The position numbers were made by a program, and so were the translations under genes. Positions 51,451-60,640 of a DNA stretch of 64,000 nucleotides are shown here, in pieces. The notes beneath the pieces are model-generated. The model saw nothing but the letters and a program-made list of their open reading frames with translations. It made no database searches and had not been told where the DNA came from. The stretch is from the NCBI GenBank assembly GCA_036733345.1, contig DAINAR010000001.1, forward strand, positions 1-64,000. Direction: 5' to 3'. The DNA comes from JAFGMQ01 sp036733345. Its GTDB lineage: Bacteria; Desulfobacterota; DSM-4660; Desulfatiglandales; Desulfatiglandaceae. The first letter of the stretch is position 1, and every line of letters begins with the position of its first letter.

Positions 51451-52721
51451 TTATTTTATTGTCATTACTTCTGATTATACTGACAATACTTGGCCTGCCC
51501 GTATTTGTCGCCATCCTTGCGGCAGCCATGCTAGGTCTCTATGCCAGCGGCGTATCATTTGCAGCGATTCCCATAGAAATCTTCCGTCTGGCCAATGCTC
51601 CGGTTTTACTCGCTATCCCTCTTTTTACTTTTGCAGGTTATTTGATGTCCGAAGGAGGCACGTCCGCACGCCTTGTTAGGTTCTCAAAAAGCATTTTCGG
51701 ATGGCTCCCTGGAGGTCTCGGCGTAGTAGCCCTTGTCTCATGTGCTTTTTTCACTGCAATTACCGGTGCTACAGGGATAACCATAATTGCACTTGGCGGG
51801 CTGCTTTTACCAGCCCTCATTTCAGAGGGATATGAGGAGAATTTTTCTCTCGGACTTATTACAACTTCAGGCAGTCTTGGCCTGCATTTCCCTCCGAGCC
51901 TCCCTATCATATTGTATGGTTTCGTTTCAGGCGCAAGCATCGAAAAGCTATTCGTGGCTGGATTGTTTCCGGGAATTCTCCTGGTCGGAGTCCCATGCCT
52001 GTTTTCGATTTTTATGGGAAAAAAATGGAAACTCAATCAACCGCACTTCTCCAGGCATGAATTTCTATCAGCAACAAAAGATGCTGCATGGGAATTGCCG
52101 ATCCCTTTTTTCATTATTGCCGGTATCTATTCAGGCTTTTGTACGGCCACAGAAGCTGCAGCACTTACTGTTGCATATGTCCTGTTTGTGAAGGTTGTTG
52201 TGTTTCACGAATTGAACCTTATCAGGGATTTACCCGGGATAATGACCGAAAGCATAAAAATGGTAGGCGGCATTATGATAATACTTGGGGCTGCGCTTGG
52301 TTTTACGAATTTTCTTGTTGATGCGTTCATACCCATGAAGATATTGAACCTGATGGAAGGAATGGTTGAAACCAGAACAGGTCTTCTTCTGACTCTCAAT
52401 GTCTTTCTGATCGTGGTGGGCTGCATGATGGATATCTTCAGCGCCATTTTGATCGTAGTCCCGCTTATCGTCCCGCTTGCAGACAAGTTCGGAATCGATC
52501 CGGTCCACCTGGGTATAATCTTCCTTGCTAACCTCGGAATCGGTTATAACACCCCACCGGTAGGACTTAATCTTTTTATCGCGAGTTCAAGGTTCGATCG
52601 TCCTGTGATACAGTTATATAAAGCAACTTTGCCTTTTCTGTTACTACTGCTTTTTACCCTGCTTCTGATCACATACTGGCCCAGCCTGAGCCTGTTTCTG
52701 CCAGGCTTGCTTAAATCATGA
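51447..52721 (+). CDS. dctM: TRAP transporter large membrane subunit (DctM)
   Basis: 424 residues with about twelve membrane segments. Conserved stretches: PLFTFAGYLMSEGGTSARLV, ITGATGITIIALGGLLLPAL, GLITTSGSLGLHFPPSLPII, TEAAALTVAY and a C-terminal NLGIGYNTPPVGLNLF. These are the two-halves signature of DctM, the ion-coupled permease. Na+ coupling is the general rule for this family. It ends the operon. Confidence 0.95.
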   Translation: MIILLSLLLIILTILGLPVFVAILAAAMLGLYASGVSFAAIPIEIFRLANAPVLLAIPLFTFAGYLMSEGGTSARLVRFSKSIFGWLPGGLGVVALVSCAFFTAITGATGITIIALGGLLLPALISEGYEENFSLGLITTSGSLGLHFPPSLPIILYGFVSGASIEKLFVAGLFPGILLVGVPCLFSIFMGKKWKLNQPHFSRHEFLSATKDAAWELPIPFFIIAGIYSGFCTATEAAALTVAYVLFVKVVVFHELNLIRDLPGIMTESIKMVGGIMIILGAALGFTNFLVDAFIPMKILNLMEGMVETRTGLLLTLNVFLIVVGCMMDIFSAILIVVPLIVPLADKFGIDPVHLGIIFLANLGIGYNTPPVGLNLFIASSRFDRPVIQLYKATLPFLLLLLFTLLLITYWPSLSLFLPGLLKS

Positions 52722-52752
52722 TCATCTCTTTAAAGACCTTTTACAGGATACT

Positions 52753-54075
52753 TTAAATATTTTTAAGCAGTTTATTTTCAGGGGATTTCTCAATAAGGCT
52801 GTTGAATTCTTCAAGGCAGTCGGAAATATCTTCCAGCTCTCTTGATTGGGCAACGGGTATATTGTCTGTCCCGGCCCCTTCCAGGGCATCCATGACATAC
52901 TTAATAGTCATTTTTTCAACATCCTGGGATGGCTGGTAACCGACCGTACTGTTATAATCAAGATACACCCTTGATATAACCCCGGATTCAGCAAGTTCGT
53001 ATAAGATTTGACGAACCAGTCTGATCGGCATATCGAGCTCGTGAGAGATTCCATCTTCATCCATCGGATCAAGCCCTTCGGAAAAACGTTTTATAATAAA
53101 ATTTGAAATTCTCAGACTAAGCAGCCTCTTGAACGAATAATTTATTCTGAGGCAGTCAGGTTCGAATTCGTATGTGTCCACATTCTGAAAGGCAAATGAT
53201 ATTTCCGCACCCAGAAGAACAATAAGCCAGCTCACCTGCATCCATATGAGGAAAAGAGGCAGGGCTGCAAAACTCCCATAAATTGCATTATACCTGGAAA
53301 CACCTATTTGAAACGTAAGGTATGCAAGCTGAAATAATTGAAACATGCTGCCTGCAATAATACCCGCTATAGCACCTGATCTGAAATTGACCTTTGTATT
53401 GGGCATGAATATATAAATAAACCCGAACAGTATCCAGAGCACACAATAGGGCAGGAACTTGAGCACAAAAGATATGACAGGGCTGAAAACCGCAAAAAGC
53501 GCAACCCTGCTGGTAATATACTCTAGCTGGCTTGTTATGATGACTGTCATAGTACTTGCTATGACGAACAAAAACGGGCAGATGAGCATAAGGGATAAGT
53601 AGTCACTGATCTTCCTTACAGCAGTTCTCGCCTTTTTAATCCCCCAGATATCATTGAATGAATGTTCAATATTTGAAAGGAGTTTTATAATCGTGTAAAA
53701 AAGTAGAACAACGCCAATGCCGGCAATAAGACCTCCTTTTACGCTTTCAAGAAGGGACTGTGCAAAGGCAATGACTTTTGCAACAATTTCCTCCTGCCCT
53801 TCCAGCTTCTCAATAAGCTGCTTTTGAAGCAGCTTTTCCATACCGAATCCCTTGGCGATTCCGAAAAGTACGGCTGCAACCGGTACAATGGAAAGCAGCG
53901 AATAAAGGGTGAGTGAGGCTGCCCTTAACTGGCATTTGTCTTCAGCAAGGCCGCGCACGGATAATACTATGATCCTCGCCAGCCTGATCAGAAACCATCT
54001 TGAACGAGGAAGTGTCCCCTTTCTGATCCTCCAGATTTCGGTCTTAAAAAAGTGAACAGCCTTTTCCTTATTCAT
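52753..54075 (-). CDS. YihY/virulence factor BrkB family membrane protein
   Basis: Start chosen at ATG 54075, giving 440 residues; a TTG at 54111 or ATG at 54105 would add 12 or 10. Six or so membrane helices lie between 45 and 310, with RAASLTLYSLLSIVPVAAVL at the start, SNIEHSFNDIWGIKKAR in the middle and LFLIWMQVSWLIVLLGAEIS at the end, the usual YihY pattern. The C-terminal 130 residues (DEDGISHELDMPIRLVRQIL) look like a winged-helix domain, as in the longer branch of the family. Older RNase BN naming is mistaken for this family. Function unclear. Confidence 0.87.
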   Translation of the reverse strand: MNKEKAVHFFKTEIWRIRKGTLPRSRWFLIRLARIIVLSVRGLAEDKCQLRAASLTLYSLLSIVPVAAVLFGIAKGFGMEKLLQKQLIEKLEGQEEIVAKVIAFAQSLLESVKGGLIAGIGVVLLFYTIIKLLSNIEHSFNDIWGIKKARTAVRKISDYLSLMLICPFLFVIASTMTVIITSQLEYITSRVALFAVFSPVISFVLKFLPYCVLWILFGFIYIFMPNTKVNFRSGAIAGIIAGSMFQLFQLAYLTFQIGVSRYNAIYGSFAALPLFLIWMQVSWLIVLLGAEISFAFQNVDTYEFEPDCLRINYSFKRLLSLRISNFIIKRFSEGLDPMDEDGISHELDMPIRLVRQILYELAESGVISRVYLDYNSTVGYQPSQDVEKMTIKYVMDALEGAGTDNIPVAQSRELEDISDCLEEFNSLIEKSPENKLLKNI

Positions 54076-54132
54076 AATCTCAACCCCGCAAAGATGTTCA
54101 AACATCCTCAAAAAAGGATTCGGAGCAAATTC

Positions 54133-54579
54133 TTAATCATAATTTGCTCTTGTATCTTCATCACTCATTGTCGGTGCAATAATGGATTCCCATTCAGGCT
54201 TTTTCCATGTTCCAAGAGAATTATGCATATCAAGATACTTCTCAGGGATAGGGTGAGTTCCTACAACTATTTTTACTCCGTATCGTTTTTCAAGGAATGC
54301 CTTAAACGTATCGATATATGGACAGGGAGGATAACCAACCACAAGGCCGGTAGCAAGATGAATGACTTCTGCCCCATTTTTAACCATTTCTTCTCCAGCA
54401 TATTCTATGTTGCCTCCAGGACAACCATCACAGGTCGTAAAACCAACCAGCTCGGGTTCTGTTTCCCTGTATATGCTGAAAGCCCCTTCCCTGTTTTTCA
54501 TCGCCCGCAAACATTTCCCTCCCGCACAGCGTCGGTAGCGATCACAAATAATTATTCCTAGCTTTGTCTTTGAACTCAT
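54133..54579 (-). CDS. CGGC domain protein
   Basis: 148 residues with two Cys-rich sites: GIIICDRYRRCAGGKCLRAM (C in CDRYRRC, GGKC) and GFTTCDGCPGG (CDGC). This is the CGGC domain, thought to bind metal by its Cys residues. A further CPYID lies at about 102. No enzyme role is known. AAAGGATATGAG stands ahead of the ATG. It is upstream of and co-directional with YihY (gap 57 bases). Confidence 0.82.
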   Translation of the reverse strand: MSSKTKLGIIICDRYRRCAGGKCLRAMKNREGAFSIYRETEPELVGFTTCDGCPGGNIEYAGEEMVKNGAEVIHLATGLVVGYPPCPYIDTFKAFLEKRYGVKIVVGTHPIPEKYLDMHNSLGTWKKPEWESIIAPTMSDEDTRANYD

Positions 54580-54787
54580 CTCATATCCTTTCTATGCTCC
54601 TCCCTGCCTGTGCCGCGGCAGACAGTGAAATAACAAAATTCGAAATCCTCATCTCCTGAATATTTTCGGACAATGAAGAGCAAATTACAACCATAAAATT
54701 CCAGTAAATTCAATTGCTGTGCCCTAATAATGAAGAAAAACTGACAGCATTTCAAAATACACCCGGACATGTCACAAAGGCATAGGC

Positions 54788-55150
54788 CTATCTCTTTCTG
54801 AAAATTACACCAGAGATTAGCCCCCCTATTGTATCTGCTGTCACGTCATATAAATTTGCATCTCTGCCCGGTACAAATGATTGATGAAATTCATCCAGCC
54901 CTCCATAGAAAGCAACCATAAGTGTTATTAAAATGACCCTTACAAGAGGTTTCTTTTCCTCATGCGGCCTGAATGAAAAAGCAAAAAGGAACCCCAGGAA
55001 GCCAAAACATACTATATGCAATACCTTGTCCATTCCATAAAAGACAATTTCTACCGGCAGCTTTGGTCTGGAAGAAAGATAAAAAATAGTAACCATCCAG
55101 AAGATGGAAAGCACCCTGAAAATCCGGTAATTATTGATAATATCTTTCAT
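54788..55150 (-). CDS. VanZ-like membrane protein
   Basis: About 120 residues from ATG 55150; a GTG at 55195 would give 135. Three to four membrane helices: FRVLSIFWMVTIFYLSSRPK, VLHIVCFGFLGFLFAFSFR, VRVILITLMVAFYGGLDEFH. The D-x-x-L-H and DEFHQSFVPGRDANLYDVTAD stretch with TIGGLIS is the VanZ hallmark. Function beyond membrane location is not known. Confidence 0.82.
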   Translation of the reverse strand: MKDIINNYRIFRVLSIFWMVTIFYLSSRPKLPVEIVFYGMDKVLHIVCFGFLGFLFAFSFRPHEEKKPLVRVILITLMVAFYGGLDEFHQSFVPGRDANLYDVTADTIGGLISGVIFRKR

Positions 55151-55326
55151 TTTTTCATACAATATAATACAGGCAATTAATAAATGAAATGCCACTTGAA
55201 CAACGGCAGTTTATAATGCTACGATAAAAAAATTGCAAGCGCCCCTGATTTTTATGTTTTATTTGAATGAAAATAAGCAGACAGAATAAAAAACTGAACT
55301 GATAACTGTAAACGAGGTAACAAAAA

Positions 55327-56841
55327 GTGAAACTTGATCAATTCCCTGAAGATATTCGTACATATTTATTGCCCGATCCGAAAGGGCAAATGATCTATAG
55401 ATGTCTTTCATGCCATGCAGAGTACGATATCGACCGGCTCCTTTATACATGCCCTGAGTGTGGTTCTGTGCTGTTACTCCATGACATAAATACCAAACAC
55501 ATCAAAGACATTGACGCCGGCAGACTGCGAAGGATATTTGATTATCGGAAGATGCTGAATCATAAGTCTTTAAAAGGAATTTTCCGTTTTTATGAATTCA
55601 TCGCTCCGATAATTCCGCTGGATCGGATTGTATACCTCGGAGAGGGCAATACTCCGTTGATTGAAGCAAATGAGCGCCTTAAGACGATAGCCGGGATTCA
55701 GTTTTATTTCAAAAATGACGGACTTAATCCCAGCGCCTCTTTTAAAGACAGGGGCATGGCATGTGCGCTCAGTTATATAAATTATCTGGCAAAAAAGAAA
55801 AATATGACCAGTCTCCTGGCCATTTGTGCATCAACAGGTGATACTTCAGCTTCCGCCGCACTTTATGCTTCTTATCTTGAAGATTTTCTAAAATCAGCTG
55901 TGCTGTTGCCCGAAGGGAAAGTAACCCCCCAGCAGCTGTCACAGCCTCTTGGCAGTGGTGCAAGAGTAATTGAGATTCCAGGTGTTTTTGATGATACGAT
56001 GAAGGTTGTTGAATCTCTTGCAGACAATTATCACGTTGCACTTCTTAATTCAAAGAACAGCTGGCGCATACTGGGACAGGAGTCTTTTGCCTTTGAAATT
56101 GCACAGGACTTTGATTATGAAGTGGGAGATAAGGTTATTTTCGTGCCTATCGGGAATGCCGGTAATATTACGGCCGTTATGAGTGGTTTCCTGAAATTTC
56201 GTAAGGCCGGGATCATAGATCATTTACCCAAAATTATTGGTGTTCAGTCCGAACATGCAGACCCTGTTTACAAATACTATCTGGAAGATGAGCCTGAAAA
56301 AAGGCGTTTTGTTCCTGTAACCGTTAAACCCAGCGTAGCACAGGCAGCCATGATAGGTAACCCTGTTTCCATGCCGAGAGTAATACAGCTGGTTCAGGAG
56401 TATAACATTGCAGCAGGCGGAAAAAGGGTTTTTGTTGTCCAGGTCCGTGAACAGGAAATCATGGATTCAATGCTGCTTGCAAACAGGAATGGTAATATTG
56501 CCTGTACTCAGGGTGGAGAATCTTTTGCAGGTCTTTTAAGGGCCGTGAATGAAGGTCTTATTGAATCATCTGAAATTGGCATACTTGACTCAACAGCTCA
56601 TGCCCTTAAATTTTCTGTTTTTCAGGACATGTATTTTAACGACACTTTTGACCCTGAATTTAACATCATTCCAAAATCAGAACTCAGAAATGCACCTGTA
56701 AGGGTGCGCCCGGCAAGCATATCGAAATACCCTGAACAGGGGAAGCCTCTCCCGGAAAGAGAGATGAAGGTTTTTGTTGAAAAGATGACAGAAGAAATAG
56801 CAGGGATGTTGGGGTTGGAACGAATCAAAAAAAGCTCTTAA
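55327..56841 (+). CDS. thrC: Threonine synthase
   Basis: 504 residues from GTG at 55327 (GAGG upstream). The N-terminus has a zinc-ribbon pair, CLSC and CPEC (about 24-47), as in longer threonine synthases. Pyridoxal-phosphate Lys is in NPSASFKDRGM; ICASTGDTSASAALYASY follows. Turns O-phosphohomoserine into threonine. No other threonine pathway genes adjoin. It is followed after about 100 bases by rlmH. Confidence 0.94.
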   Translation: MKLDQFPEDIRTYLLPDPKGQMIYRCLSCHAEYDIDRLLYTCPECGSVLLLHDINTKHIKDIDAGRLRRIFDYRKMLNHKSLKGIFRFYEFIAPIIPLDRIVYLGEGNTPLIEANERLKTIAGIQFYFKNDGLNPSASFKDRGMACALSYINYLAKKKNMTSLLAICASTGDTSASAALYASYLEDFLKSAVLLPEGKVTPQQLSQPLGSGARVIEIPGVFDDTMKVVESLADNYHVALLNSKNSWRILGQESFAFEIAQDFDYEVGDKVIFVPIGNAGNITAVMSGFLKFRKAGIIDHLPKIIGVQSEHADPVYKYYLEDEPEKRRFVPVTVKPSVAQAAMIGNPVSMPRVIQLVQEYNIAAGGKRVFVVQVREQEIMDSMLLANRNGNIACTQGGESFAGLLRAVNEGLIESSEIGILDSTAHALKFSVFQDMYFNDTFDPEFNIIPKSELRNAPVRVRPASISKYPEQGKPLPEREMKVFVEKMTEEIAGMLGLERIKKSS

Positions 56842-56943
56842 AAGATTTCTTTAAAAACCATCAGATATCTTTAAAGTATTTTGTGAATTAACGCTGCTAT
56901 CCATTGGATATTTGATCTATATTGATTATTACCTTTTTTCATT

Positions 56944-57414
56944 ATGCAGAAAATCAAAATTATTGTTGTCGACAGGACAAAATCTCCTTTTCTCAGACAG
57001 GGAGAATTGTTTTATCTGGACCGGCTGAAAAGATACGCCAGGGTTGAATGGATGGAGGTAAAACAGTCAAAGATACGGAAAGGCGTGCCGGTTGACAGCA
57101 TTATTTCAACGGAGGGAACCGCCATAGAAAAAAGGCTCCATCCGGATGATTATAAAATTGCACTGGATTCATCAGGAAAAACTTATGATTCGACAGGCCT
57201 GGCAGAATTGATTAAGCGATTATCCTTAAAGAGCACTGTGCCTGCTTTTATTATTGGAGGCCCTTTAGGGCTTTCAAAAAATACTCTGGAAACTGCAAAA
57301 AAGATATTCTCTCTCTCCAGGTTAACCCTTACTCATGAAATGACCCGGCTCATACTCCTTGAGCAACTGTACAGGGCATTCACCATTATTAATAATGAGA
57401 AATATCATAAATAG
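56944..57414 (+). CDS. rlmH: 23S rRNA pseudouridine-1915 N3-methyltransferase
   Basis: 156 residues of the SPOUT knot family, with FIIGGPLGLSKNTLETAKK (SAM loop), LSRLTLTHEMTRLILLEQLY and the end YRAFTIINNEKYHK. The end YHK/YHR is diagnostic for RlmH. Methylates pseudouridine 1915 of 23S rRNA. It converges with the receiver gene, with a 51-base gap. Confidence 0.95.
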   Translation: MQKIKIIVVDRTKSPFLRQGELFYLDRLKRYARVEWMEVKQSKIRKGVPVDSIISTEGTAIEKRLHPDDYKIALDSSGKTYDSTGLAELIKRLSLKSTVPAFIIGGPLGLSKNTLETAKKIFSLSRLTLTHEMTRLILLEQLYRAFTIINNEKYHK

Positions 57415-57465
57415 TGTCCATCCATTAATCGAAAAAGGGCACTGAAAAATCACCAGAGCCACTGA

Positions 57466-57834
57466 TTACCTGGATTTCTCTGCGGCCTCCAGGGCCATTG
57501 CTATTTTGTTCTTAAGTTCAGTCAAATCAAAAGATTTTATCACATAGAAATCAGCTGCAATCGATTTTACATCTTCCTTAAAGGTATCATATGCAGTACA
57601 GAGGATAACAGGCAGATCATAAACCTTATTACGTATATCTTGAAGCAGGTCAAGTCCGTTATAATCGACCATCTTGATATCCAGTACAACCAGATCAGGC
57701 TTTTCCTTTTCAATCGTTTCAATGAGCTTATAGCCGCTGCCGGCTGTAATGACTTCATAACCCGCCTCGCTCAACTCTTCTGAATAGAGATACCGGATAT
57801 GTTCTTCATCATCGACAATCAGTATTTTTGCCAT
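57466..57834 (-). CDS. Single-domain response regulator (receiver protein)
   Basis: 122 residues: a receiver domain only. Acidic pocket D8-D9-E10, phospho-acceptor D52 in VVLDIKMVDYNG, T81 in LCTAYD and K103 in YVIKSFDL. No output domain follows, so it works by binding a partner, as CheY or Spo0F do. No kinase adjoins it. The next gene, uspA, is in the same direction 61 bases upstream. Confidence 0.92.
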   Translation of the reverse strand: MAKILIVDDEEHIRYLYSEELSEAGYEVITAGSGYKLIETIEKEKPDLVVLDIKMVDYNGLDLLQDIRNKVYDLPVILCTAYDTFKEDVKSIAADFYVIKSFDLTELKNKIAMALEAAEKSR

Positions 57835-57895
57835 TACCCTATCCCCTTCGCTTAAGACTCAGAACCTTCTCAGCCAAATAAAACCCGACCTTAGG

Positions 57896-58351
57896 TTAGC
57901 TCTGGACATCCTTTTTATTGCGTACAATCAGTACCGAACACTCAGCCTTTGAGGCGACCCTTTTTGCAACACTTCCGAAAAAAACAAGCCCCATGCCTGA
58001 AAGGCCGTATGATCCCATAACAATCAGGTCAATACCATTTTTATCGATAAAATTCAATATCTCGGACGAGACATGCCCGTCAAGAACCAGAAGTTCAGAA
58101 TCAATAGACTTCTTTATCTTTGAACCATATTCCAGACGCATTCTTTCTTCAATATCCAGAATCCAGGTTTTTTTTGGTTCTTCCGGCATAACCCAATCTG
58201 TCTCTATTGACATGGGATTAATTAAAGGAGGCAACACATGAACAACATAAAGTTTGGCCTTGTATTTTTCTGCCAGATCAAGGGCCTGAACAAATGCTGA
58301 CTTTGAGTGTTCAGAAAAATCAGTACAACATGCGATCTTTTTTATTGTCAT
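57896..58351 (-). CDS. Universal stress protein (UspA family)
   Basis: 151 residues with the UspA fold: IACCTDFSEHSKSAFVQALD (start), then ATP-binding motif GSYGLSGMGLVFFGSVAKRV, form G-x2-G-x9-G-S/T, so it is of the ATP-binding kind. GGGAGG precedes the ATG. By class it takes part in stress survival; a specific trigger is not known. Confidence 0.92.
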   Translation of the reverse strand: MTIKKIACCTDFSEHSKSAFVQALDLAEKYKAKLYVVHVLPPLINPMSIETDWVMPEEPKKTWILDIEERMRLEYGSKIKKSIDSELLVLDGHVSSEILNFIDKNGIDLIVMGSYGLSGMGLVFFGSVAKRVASKAECSVLIVRNKKDVQS

Positions 58352-58620
58352 AATTTAAACCTCCCAATGCTACAGTTGTTATCCCAGTTTACGTGTAACT
58401 TGAAAGAGACCTTTATTATACATAATTTTACATGCTATCTAATAGAATCACAACCATAATTTTGTAAAAGAAAAATTCCTGCTATTTTAACTGCATAAAA
58501 TCTTTTTTCAATCATAGCTATATTCAAGCACTTCAACCCTTAATTTTCCTGTGAATTCCAAACATTTTAAATTAATGTCCGCCCCCCTCTGATTCAGCTT
58601 GATATGGTAATAAAATAAAC

Positions 58621-58949
58621 CGACCGGGTAGAGTAGGAAACTGACAATGCACAGCCATCGAGACTTTCAATTGACGCCTTGCCGCACGCAGCTACTGCAT
58701 ATCAATCAGTAGGAACGCAGAATCAGCCTCCCCTCATCAAACCGTGCATGCGATTCTCCCGCACACGGCTTTCCGATGTTCTTCACCCCAAGGCATGCGC
58801 TCTCGTTCATCCCGCTGTCGAAGGCACTTTATAAACACCGTAACGCTCATACAAATCATGCTTCGGAATCCGTACATAACCGTTGTTACGATACCTGATC
58901 TTGTATCTTTTCCTAAGATGATTCCGCACCTGTGTGGATAATGGGGACG
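58621..58949 (-). mobile_element. Group II intron 3' end remnant with reverse transcriptase C-terminus
   Basis: On the minus strand from 58949 a frame reads ASPLSTQVRNHLRKRYKIRYRNN, continues GYVRIPKHDLYERYGVYKVP and ends STAG at TGA (58807-58809). This is the C-terminal maturase end of group II intron reverse transcriptases. A TAG lies just upstream (58950-58952), so the rest is lost. Downstream the sequence CCGTGTGCGGGAGAATCGCA then GCACGGTTTGATGAGGGGAG is the RNA domain that follows such open frames, and CTACTCTACCC near 58626-58637 fits the intron's 3' border. It is a decayed copy and cannot move by itself. Confidence 0.7.
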
Positions 58950-59062
58950 CCTATGCTTTTATGCATTTTTGGAATCGGGATTGCTTTGTTAGGTTTTTGA
59001 TATTATACTAAATAGTGACAAAATCAGGCTTGGATTTGGTCTTAAATATTTAAAGGGGTAAT

Positions 59063-59090
59063 GGGTAATAGGTCAGGGGTAATAGGTCAG
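59063..59090 (+). repeat. Tandem 14-base repeat, two copies
   Basis: GGGTAATAGGTCAG occurs twice head to tail (59063-59076 and 59077-59090), preceded by a partial copy GGGGTAAT. Confidence 0.8.
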
Positions 59091-59149
59091 GGGCATCTGG
59101 GCTGGGGTCGGAGTCCAGCAGCCTGAAATTCAGGATATCTCGTCGCTTC

Positions 59150-59220
59150 GCTCCTCGAAATGACAAAACAGGGTGCTCCTTGAAATGACAAAACAGAGGT
59201 GTTTCTTGAAATGACATTCT
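59150..59220 (+). repeat. Threefold tandem repeat of about 25 bases
   Basis: Units GCTCCTCGAAATGACAAAAC..., GCTCCTTGAAATGACAAAAC... and GTTTCTTGAAATGACATTCT follow each other directly; the last reaches the wecB stop codon. The first is preceded by TCTCGTCGCTTCG, a dispersed intergenic repeat type common in bacterial genomes. A related piece is at about 60675-60710. Confidence 0.75.
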
Positions 59221-60445
59221 AAATAGACTTTGACAGAATCTCTACAATCCTTTCTGCTGTTCTTCCATCCCATATTTCAATGGGTCGTCCCTTTTTTGCT
59301 TTTCCGTCAAGAACATTGTCCGCTTCCATGATGATTTTTTCCGGGTCATCTCCTGCAAGGACATTTGTTCCATCTGTAAGTGTAATGGGCCGCTCTGTTG
59401 TGTCTCTCAGTGTTATGCACGGGATGTTGAGTACCGTTGTTTCCTCCTGTATGCCGCCGGAATCGGTAAAAACCATTTTGGCATGTGCCATCAGGTTCAG
59501 GAAATCCAGGTATCCCATGGGATCAAAACAATGAATCCTTCCTTCATTGCTGACTTTTTCATCATGATTTTCATGCAGGATATCAGTAGAACTGTGAAAA
59601 ACAAATGCGTCTTTAAGACCAAAGGCTGTAATCTGTTTTCGTGTCCGTGGGTGTATGGGAAAAATAAGTGGGATTTTTGAGGCTACCTTACTGAGTCCTG
59701 AAAGTATTCGCTTGAATGTTTTCGGATCATCAACATTGGATGGCCTATGGAGGGTAAGCATGGCGTAAGGTTGAATTCCCGCCCTGCCCTTCTTTTTATC
59801 TGCTGATTGGAGACCCAGTCCTTCAAGTATATCAGTCTTTTTTGCCTTCTCAAGGTTAAAAAGGAGGCTGTCAACCATAATATCCCCGACAAGGAATATC
59901 TTTTCCCTGGCTACGCCTTCCCGCAAAAGGTTATCATCCCCGTCCGGTGAAGGTGTGAAGAGATAATCGGATAAGGCGTCCGTCAGGATACGGTTTATCT
60001 CTTCCGGCATCTTTCTGTCGAAACTTCGGAGTCCTGCCTCCACATGAGCAACTGGAATATGAAGTTTCACGGCGGTTAGAGCACATGCAAGCGTGGAGTT
60101 AACATCTCCCACGACAATAACCAGGTCCGGCTTTTCCGACAGGAGCACCTGCTCGAAGGCAATCATGACGTTGCCGGTCTGCTGTGCATGAGTGCCGGAG
60201 CCGACACCTAAATGAACGTCAGGCTTTGGAATCTGCAGTTCCCGGAAAAAGGAGTCTGACATATTGTCGTCATAATGCTGTCCGGTGTGGACAAGAAAAG
60301 GTTTTATGGAGTTGGCGTTATATAGATTACTGGCGGCGATTGCCCTCATAAGCGGGGCAATTTTCATGAAATTGGGCCGCGCAGCTGCAACGAGGATCCA
60401 TCTTTTTTGTTTATCGGGAGTTTTATTATGGCGTGTTGGGGGCAT
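59219..60445 (-). CDS. wecB: UDP-N-acetylglucosamine 2-epimerase (non-hydrolysing)
   Basis: Makes UDP-ManNAc for surface polysaccharides. 408 residues of the GT-B fold: AAARPNFMKIAPL, VHTGQHYDDNMSDSFF (about 51-66), VVGDVNSTLACALTAVKL, HVEAGLRSFDRKMPEEINR, LTLHRPSNVDDP and TDSGGIQEE, which are the standard WecB blocks. No other sugar genes adjoin except rfbD 12 kb away. The N-terminal tail to W16 is extra. The gene is monocistronic. Confidence 0.95.
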   Translation of the reverse strand: MPPTRHNKTPDKQKRWILVAAARPNFMKIAPLMRAIAASNLYNANSIKPFLVHTGQHYDDNMSDSFFRELQIPKPDVHLGVGSGTHAQQTGNVMIAFEQVLLSEKPDLVIVVGDVNSTLACALTAVKLHIPVAHVEAGLRSFDRKMPEEINRILTDALSDYLFTPSPDGDDNLLREGVAREKIFLVGDIMVDSLLFNLEKAKKTDILEGLGLQSADKKKGRAGIQPYAMLTLHRPSNVDDPKTFKRILSGLSKVASKIPLIFPIHPRTRKQITAFGLKDAFVFHSSTDILHENHDEKVSNEGRIHCFDPMGYLDFLNLMAHAKMVFTDSGGIQEETTVLNIPCITLRDTTERPITLTDGTNVLAGDDPEKIIMEADNVLDGKAKKGRPIEIWDGRTAERIVEILSKSI

Positions 60446-60566
60446 TCTATTATTTGTATGGATTGATAATAATCAGAATATTAGGCAATTATACAGCTCC
60501 TTACCTTTACTTACGGTGAGAACTTTACAAAACTCTTGTGCGCCTCAGGCTCAATCGTTATTTGTA

Positions 60567-60640
60567 CCAGCCAAAAACACAGGCTGGTAATCCCGCCCAA
60601 AGACTGGCGGGTAAAATTTCGACGCCCGATTTTCATCGGG
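60567..60640. repeat. Array of three small inverted repeats
   Basis: CCAGCC/GGCTGG (60567-60572, 60582-60587), CCCGCC/GGCGGG (60592-60597, 60606-60611) and CCCGAT/ATCGGG (60625-60630, 60635-60640) lie in a row. In RNA they would make three stem-loops within 74 bases. Confidence 0.6.

Larger units (their letters stand above)
58352..59218. other. Repeat-rich spacer with intron remnant
   Basis: Besides the intron remnant the spacer holds a tandem 14-base repeat (59063-59090) and three units of about 25 bases (59150-59220). The part 58352-58600 is AT-rich with no gene and contains the uspA promoter region. Confidence 0.55.

Noticed and set aside
54576..54770. 64-residue minus-strand open frame upstream of the CGGC gene
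   Set aside because: No domain; it overlaps the CGGC start and has the look of a leader region.
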